A stretch of DNA of 64,000 nucleotides from Neobacillus muris. Lineage in GTDB: Bacteria; Bacillota; Bacilli; Bacillales; Cytobacillaceae. Below the pieces are notes generated by a model. That model had not been told where the DNA came from. It saw only the letters and a program-made list of their open reading frames with translations, and searched no databases. The stretch lies in NCBI RefSeq assembly GCF_943193175.1, contig NZ_CALPDF010000020.1:1-64000 (forward strand), read 5' to 3'. This document shows positions 59,631 to 64,000 of the stretch, one piece after another. Numbering within the stretch: the stretch's first letter is position 1; every line of letters begins with the position of its first letter. A program made the position numbers and the translations under genes.

Positions 59631-59813
59631 TTAGGAGTAGAAACGGATGGAGTGACGATGACGTTGTTCTAGCTGCTGCTCCTTAATGAGCCATTCCAGC
59701 TGACTGACGCGTTTTTGCAAGGAATCAATGGTCTGGTTGGCATGCCCAACCATTTTGATCAAACTTTCCAATAGCTGTTCCAAATTAGCCGAATCATGGT
59801 CGTTAAAAGGCAA
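59631..59813 (-). CDS. Small coiled-coil protein coupled to ssbB (60 aa)
   Basis: A 60-codon ORF with TTG start at 59813 that overlaps the ssbB 3' end by 11 nt. The AAGGAGG ribosome site lies inside ssbB, 9 nt upstream. The product (LPFNDHDSANLEQLLESLIK, then a heptad segment DSLQKRVSQLEWLIKEQQLEQ) is predicted to form a short coiled coil, ending in a basic His/Arg tail. It has no cysteines and no signal peptide. Translational coupling suggests it works with SsbB in competence or DNA metabolism. No family recognised. Confidence 0.65.
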   Translation of the reverse strand: MPFNDHDSANLEQLLESLIKMVGHANQTIDSLQKRVSQLEWLIKEQQLEQRHRHSIRFYS

Positions 59814-60180
59814 GGGCGGTTTCCTCCTTCTTCGGCTCCTGCGGCTCCTGTACCACCTCATGCGGCTTGCCGCTCAGGAACCGGACCGTTTCGGCTGCCA
59901 CCTCTGTCACATAATTCCGTTTCCCCTCCCGGTCGTAATAACGCGATTGCAGCCGCCCTGTGATTCCTACGACCGAGCCTTTCCGGCAATACTGGACCGT
60001 GTTTTCAGCTGCCCTGCGCCATAATGTGCACTGAACAAAGTCTGTATCAATTTCGCCATTGTGATTGCGATAGTTGCGGTTCACTGCCAGGGTAATCATC
60101 GTGAAAGCCGTTCCTTCTGATGTTTTTTTCAATTCCGGGTCCTTCGTTAATCGCCCAACCAAAATCACTTGATTAATCAC
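59803..60180 (-). CDS. ssbB: Single-stranded DNA-binding protein SsbB
   Basis: A 125-aa SSB with an OB fold: INQVILVGRLTKDPELKKTSEGTAFTMITLAVNRNYRNHNGEIDTDFVQCTLWRRAAENTVQYCRKGSVVGITGRLQSRYYD. It lacks the long acidic C-terminal tail with the DDxIPF tip of SsbA, ending instead in EPKKEETALAF, so it is the competence-type paralogue (YwpH). GTG 60180 follows AAAGGAGAGG; the upstream ATG at 60243 is not in the family. Competence regulation by ComK is expected but no clear site was identified. Confidence 0.88.
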   Translation of the reverse strand: MINQVILVGRLTKDPELKKTSEGTAFTMITLAVNRNYRNHNGEIDTDFVQCTLWRRAAENTVQYCRKGSVVGITGRLQSRYYDREGKRNYVTEVAAETVRFLSGKPHEVVQEPQEPKKEETALAF

Positions 60181-60425
60181 GAAATCCTCTCCTTTCCTTT
60201 GATGATTCCATCTTAGTCCTCGGCACATTCGTTGTAAAACCATGGTAATCCGATTATGGCCGCTGTCTTCTTAGCGAAAATCGGCGATTCAAGGCTGTTT
60301 TTGTCAAAGAATGGCTTTATTTTTTCCAAAAAGCAGGTCATTCTCGCATGGGCCAATATTTTTCGACATTGCTTTTTTCCAACATATGTTATAATTGAGT
60401 AAATGCTTAAAGGAGGTCCGGGTTG

Positions 60426-60857
60426 ATGAAGACGTTTAAGTTGTATTCACTGGAAGTATTGGAAGGTGAAACTTCGGTTGAGATTCCCTTAGAAGACGGC
60501 TTGATTCTCAATAAGGAGGACGACCACTCTACCTGGCTGATTGAGGCCTATTCAAACCTTTCCTTATATGACTTCTTTAAAAAGATTCAAGATGAGAACC
60601 GCGAAGTGATTGCGGAGGTGGTGATCACTAAGAAGGAAAATGCACCTGCGTATTTCCAAACACGCATTGTCTCTCTGCTAAAATTCGACAATCATATCAG
60701 CGTACTGCTCGAAGGCCAAATGCGCCGCAACAAAAGCGACTACTCCGAGCTCCTGCTCGAAAATCTCCTCCAAAAAGGCTTCGAAGGCCAGCCACTGCTC
60801 ATGGAATTCAAAGATAAAATAAAAAGTAAACCCAAACTAAAAATATCCAAGCCATAG
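60426..60857 (+). CDS. ywpF: YwpF-family protein
   Basis: A 143-aa cytoplasmic protein of the YwpF-like family (MKTFKLYSLEVLEGETSVEIPLEDGLILNKEDDHSTWLIEAY, AEVVITKKENAPAYFQTRIVSLLKFDNHISVLLEG). It is alpha/beta without motifs that indicate an activity; a basic tail closes it. ATG 60426 is selected (AAAGGAGG at 10 nt) over the TTG at 60423. In B. subtilis ywpF is near ssbB and ywpG, as here. Function unknown. A strong, partly mutually exclusive hairpin pair lies just downstream. Confidence 0.85.
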   Translation: MKTFKLYSLEVLEGETSVEIPLEDGLILNKEDDHSTWLIEAYSNLSLYDFFKKIQDENREVIAEVVITKKENAPAYFQTRIVSLLKFDNHISVLLEGQMRRNKSDYSELLLENLLQKGFEGQPLLMEFKDKIKSKPKLKISKP

Positions 60858-60865
60858 CACCGCAG

Positions 60866-60919
60866 TGAAGCGGCGGGGGCCAGTCCCCCGCCGCTTTGCC
60901 GCGCTGAGGGACTGGCCCC
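60866..60919 (+). terminator. Two mutually exclusive GC-rich hairpins after ywpF
   Basis: GCGGCGGGGG pairs with CCCCCGCCGC (60870-60894, 10 bp). Alternatively GGGGCCAGTCCC (60876-60887) pairs with GGGACTGGCCCC (60908-60919, 12 bp). Both share bases, so only one can form at a time. The following ATTTTTA is only weakly T-rich, so ordinary termination is uncertain. Confidence 0.6.
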
Positions 60920-60925
60920 ACATTT

Positions 60926-61273
60926 TTATCGGTCTTTATTGTCTTTGTCTCTTGCGTCTAGGTCATCTTCGATTATTTCTTCACGCGGTGTGTTGTTGTC
61001 TTTTGCTGGGTCTTTGTCGGTATCTGTGTTTCTGTCGTTGGTTCGGTTGTTGTTGTCGATGATGCCATCGTTATCGTTATCGTCAATGTTATTGTTGCGA
61101 TAGCGATAGTTATCTAAGTCGTTTCTATTTAGATTATTGTTAGGTGTATCGACCGTTGGCTCCGGCACGTTGCGGAGATTGTTGTTTGTGTCCGTATCAT
61201 CGTTGTTACAACCTACAAGGATTACCCCAGATAAAAGTGTCCCCGTCAGTAAGCTAAGCAGCTTTTTCTTCAA
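60926..61273 (-). CDS. Asn/Asp-rich putative lipoprotein
   Basis: A 115-aa protein. A short signal peptide ends in a lipobox (LLSGVILVGC) and the mature part is almost entirely Asn, Asp, Thr and Arg (NNDDTDTNNNLRNV, YRYRNNNIDDNDNDG). This gives a low-complexity, probably disordered extracytoplasmic tail on the outer membrane leaflet. TTG 61273 follows AAAGGAG at 8 nt. Sequences of this type occur as sporulation or surface lipoproteins in Bacillus, but I cannot name the family. The 3' end converges with ywpF. Confidence 0.6.
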   Translation of the reverse strand: MKKKLLSLLTGTLLSGVILVGCNNDDTDTNNNLRNVPEPTVDTPNNNLNRNDLDNYRYRNNNIDDNDNDGIIDNNNRTNDRNTDTDKDPAKDNNTPREEIIEDDLDARDKDNKDR

Positions 61274-61383
61274 AATTAAAACTCCTTTCAAGCTAATTTT
61301 TCTAGCAGTAGTATTTTCCCCGTGCTAAAAAAATTTTTTCGTGGAAGTTTTTTCAAACATAGCTGCCTCTGTTTTGGGCAAAA

Positions 61384-61421
61384 TAAAAGACATCGAGCAT
61401 TAAATGCCCGATGTCTTTTTT
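61384..61421. terminator. Bidirectional terminator next to inhA
   Basis: AAAAGACATCGAGCA and TGCCCGATGTCTTTT form a 15-bp stem with one mismatch, followed by TTTT-rich sequence on both strands. Confidence 0.85.
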
Positions 61422-61427
61422 AGCCCA

Positions 61428-63815
61428 TTATTTATGGATCCAAACCGCACCGGCCGTGTTGTCTTTTGCTTCGCCAATGACTTGGACCTTAAGCGGGTAT
61501 TGAGATGGAACTTTCACGCCCGCATCCGGGATTACATTGTTCATATACGACTTCGAGGAGTCAAATACGGTTACACCTGAAAGCCCTTTGTAATCATAAA
61601 CACCGCGAGTTGGCGAGTTCACAGACCATGCAGGTGACTTGTCCAATGAGAACGCTGCATCTGCCACCTGGTAGCGGGTCGTTTGATCGATAGAAGGCTT
61701 GCCATTCAGGTTAAAGATAAGCGCATCTGGATGCGAGTCGATTACATTCAGGAAGCCTTCTCCAGGGTGGACGCCGCCCCAGTTATCTGTGAAGGTGTCG
61801 TCTCCATACCAAACTACTAATCCAGTATTATAGGCGGCTTCACGAGAATATTTCAGGGCAATATCAGAGCCAGCATAGTTTCTCCACTCCAGGTAGTAGT
61901 AGTGTGGTTTTTCGATCCAGCCGTCAGAGACCTCGAATCCGCTTAATGTCACTTTTGCTGTGCCTTCTGCATCATCCGAGAATACAACTTGCCCATCCAC
62001 TGTTAATTGCAGGTTATCGATGGCAAATCCGTCTGGCGCAAGGCCGCCGTCGGTTACGTAGTTAAATACTAGCTTCACTTTTTGGCCAGCGAATTGGCTG
62101 AGGTCAAGGGATTTGTCTTCCCACTTGCCTTGGGATGTTTCATAACCGCTGCCGGCAGTGTTTTCATCTCCAAGGATATCAAGGGTTTCGCTCTGTCCAT
62201 CCTCTGTTACCGCATCCACGTATAGATAATCATAATCAAACTCAACTTGGTACCATTGCTTGTAATCAAATGTTGCTGAAGTGGCGCCAGTTAAATCAAA
62301 TACAGGGGTCTCTAGCACGGTATTAAGATTATCGCCTTTTGTACTGTAATAATATTTTGCCCCAAATTCTGCTGGAACCCCAGGTACCTTTTTGTCAGGC
62401 AGATTTACTTTGACGATGCCCGGATTCTTGGACTTCGTCACACTCTGGTCAATGACCGCAGCCACACCATTTTTATCAATGTCTTCATAGTTGACTTCGG
62501 TAATATTGGCCCAGTTGCCGCCAATCGTATTTTGATAGAATTCCTTTACCTGCGGCGAGAAACTTGGCGGCTGTGTTCCGGCAATATGGCCGCTCCAGCT
62601 GCCGCCGCTCATAATCGACCATTGCGCAACCGTATCGCCGTTGCCCGTGTACTGTGTATCATATTCATCCGGAGCACCTAAGTCATGGCCATATTCGTGG
62701 GCGAATACACCGACGGCTCCATCCTCTGGCTCGATCGTGTAATCATAAGCTGCCATTGCGCCGCCCCAATAATCGACAGTTGCTTCCGTGTTGGCCACTG
62801 GATGAACGCCATTTAGTGTCCAGCGGTGTGACCAAATCGCATCGTCGCCAAGCGCTCCGCCGCCAGCTTCCTGGCCGACACCAGCGTGAAGAACCATCAA
62901 GTGGTCAACCAATCCGTCTGCCTCATAAATATTTCCATCGCCATCAAGGTCATAGATATCGAGGTCGTCAAAATCGGCTAGATTGATGCCGGATGCTACG
63001 GCGGCATCTAAAGCATCCTCTACAAGACCGCGCGGACCTTTAGTATTTGGCGCGTTATCATTGCCGCCGGCTGGATTGTCGCTGCCGTATTCTTTATAAT
63101 TTCCTGGTACAGACAGCCAATCCGTAACGGTACCGTCTACCGTGTAGCTGCCGCCGGATTGCTCTTCATAGTATTGCTTGAAGGTTTTTACTTTATCTCC
63201 ATTAAATAAGGTAAAATCTTCATCGCCAAACAGCATTTTTTCATAATGCTCTTTGCTGAAGTCATCTGCCCACATATAGCCTGGCTCTTGCTCGATATTG
63301 TTATGCTTAAAGTCCGCATATTCTACTAATAGGACAAGGACTTTATCCTCGCGAACCTCTCCGTTATAAGGAGCCTGCTTGGCAGAGTCTACCTTCACGG
63401 CACCATTTGGCTTGCCTTTTTTATAATTTGTGTGGCCCTTAGCAAGCTGCTTGGCAAGCTTGTCCTTTTGCTTGGTTAAAAAGTCTTTTGCCTTCTTGTC
63501 CATTTCTTTTTGTTCTGTTGTTGGAGCGGCTGCTGTTTTGCCGCCCTGCTTTTTCTTTATGTAATCCTTCGCTGCTTTGGTAATTTGTGCTTGTGTGGCA
63601 TTTTTGGCAACCAGCCCGCGTTTTTGCAGGGCTTTCCCAAGACGATCGATATCGACAATATTCAGATCGATTGGAGCCGATTCAAGTGTGGTGGCTGCTG
63701 CTGCAGATGCCGGTGCCGCCGTGCTTCCAGCCAGTGTGCCTGCAAATAGTGCAGAAGCCACCATCGTGCTGGCCGCAATGCTGGAGAAAATCTTTAACGT
63801 GTTTTTCTTTTTCAA
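61428..63815 (-). CDS. inhA: Immune inhibitor A metalloprotease
   Basis: A 795-aa secreted M6-family zinc metalloprotease. A signal peptide ([28 protein letters not shown]) is followed by an N-terminal prodomain (about 40-130) and the peptidase domain with the HEYGHDLG zinc motif at about residues 373-380 and [14 protein letters not shown] before it. C-terminal beta-sandwich/MAM-like domains (about 480-795; [35 protein letters not shown]) follow. In Bacillus cereus InhA cleaves host antimicrobial peptides; in other bacilli it is a general exoprotease. No cell-wall anchor motif is present. Its promoter would be in the last 185 nt of the window. Confidence 0.93.
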   Translation of the reverse strand: MKKKNTLKIFSSIAASTMVASALFAGTLAGSTAAPASAAAATTLESAPIDLNIVDIDRLGKALQKRGLVAKNATQAQITKAAKDYIKKKQGGKTAAAPTTEQKEMDKKAKDFLTKQKDKLAKQLAKGHTNYKKGKPNGAVKVDSAKQAPYNGEVREDKVLVLLVEYADFKHNNIEQEPGYMWADDFSKEHYEKMLFGDEDFTLFNGDKVKTFKQYYEEQSGGSYTVDGTVTDWLSVPGNYKEYGSDNPAGGNDNAPNTKGPRGLVEDALDAAVASGINLADFDDLDIYDLDGDGNIYEADGLVDHLMVLHAGVGQEAGGGALGDDAIWSHRWTLNGVHPVANTEATVDYWGGAMAAYDYTIEPEDGAVGVFAHEYGHDLGAPDEYDTQYTGNGDTVAQWSIMSGGSWSGHIAGTQPPSFSPQVKEFYQNTIGGNWANITEVNYEDIDKNGVAAVIDQSVTKSKNPGIVKVNLPDKKVPGVPAEFGAKYYYSTKGDNLNTVLETPVFDLTGATSATFDYKQWYQVEFDYDYLYVDAVTEDGQSETLDILGDENTAGSGYETSQGKWEDKSLDLSQFAGQKVKLVFNYVTDGGLAPDGFAIDNLQLTVDGQVVFSDDAEGTAKVTLSGFEVSDGWIEKPHYYYLEWRNYAGSDIALKYSREAAYNTGLVVWYGDDTFTDNWGGVHPGEGFLNVIDSHPDALIFNLNGKPSIDQTTRYQVADAAFSLDKSPAWSVNSPTRGVYDYKGLSGVTVFDSSKSYMNNVIPDAGVKVPSQYPLKVQVIGEAKDNTAGAVWIHK

Positions 63816-64000
63816 CGTTTAAACCCCCTTTGTGTGTTTGTTCTACTAAAAGAACGTTAGCATTAATAGTTTAGTGACAATTCGAAAAATTGTAAATAAT
63901 ACTTTTTCAGTGGATAAATGTTCCATTTATAGGTCTTTATGCTCAGAAAAGTCCTTATTTCCCTAAAATTCGCCACACTTTTAATCTATGAATCTATGAA

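Overview
The window looks like the chromosome of a Gram-positive, spore-forming Bacillaceae (Bacillus, Neobacillus or Mesobacillus type). Evidence: strong Shine-Dalgarno sites with many TTG/GTG starts, Rho-independent terminators, KinB-like sporulation kinases, an InhA metalloprotease, sigma-D promoters, CcpA and AraR sites, and blocks syntenic with Bacillus subtilis ywqA-ywqE and ywpF-ssbB-ywpG. No rRNA, tRNA, insertion sequence or CRISPR array was seen. All family assignments come from reading the protein sequences; no database search was run.

1-14.4 kb, minus strand: a surface-polysaccharide operon. In transcription order it holds a BY-kinase modulator, BY-kinase and PHP phosphatase (ywqC, ywqD, ywqE), a structured leader RNA with a terminator (candidate EAR antiterminator), galU, an initiating sugar phosphotransferase, glycosyltransferases, tagD and a CDP-glycerol-type transferase, a Wzy-like polymerase, an acetyltransferase, a DUF4422 transferase and a Wzx flippase. 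TagD plus the CDP-glycerol transferase suggest a glycerol-phosphate-containing polymer. The distal part is AT-rich and carries a chimeric ORF and two gene remnants, as expected of a recombining locus.

14.6-18.3 kb: an SGNH-like protein, a 51-codon gene, a 4xLysM-NlpC/P60 wall hydrolase and an LCP ligase. 18.7-23.6 kb: the GC-rich SWIM/SNF2 pair ywqB-ywqA. 23.7-27.2 kb: two tandem KinB-like kinases. Between them, on the other strand, lies a cyclic-di-GMP-I riboswitch in front of a small Sda-like gene. This is the most interesting locus in the window, because it suggests second-messenger control of sporulation phosphorelay input. 27-36.3 kb: small secreted and membrane proteins, an acyltransferase, a chemoreceptor and a FlaG protein with sigma-D promoters, a ComFB protein, a Zur-controlled zinc-binding lipoprotein, an AT-rich alpha/beta hydrolase and a MarR-GNAT fusion.

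36.5-55.6 kb: an arabinose/arabino-oligosaccharide region. It has a GH43 enzyme and MFS importer, AraE, an AraP-AraS-AraT three-component sensor, araBDA, araR with AraR boxes and cre sites, and a GPH symporter plus an unrecognised 798-aa protein opposite an AraC regulator. 55.7-64 kb: small membrane proteins, a coiled-coil/3D-domain wall protein, ywpG, an XRE regulator, ssbB with a coupled 60-aa coiled-coil gene, ywpF, an Asn/Asp-rich lipoprotein and immune inhibitor A.

Several intergenic regions carry phased repeats. One family has six units at exactly 21-bp spacing (TTTACCGGC core) and occurs three times. A second family consists of AAGCGGA/TCCGCTT palindromes and occurs twice. A third is a 20-nt TGATAT array.
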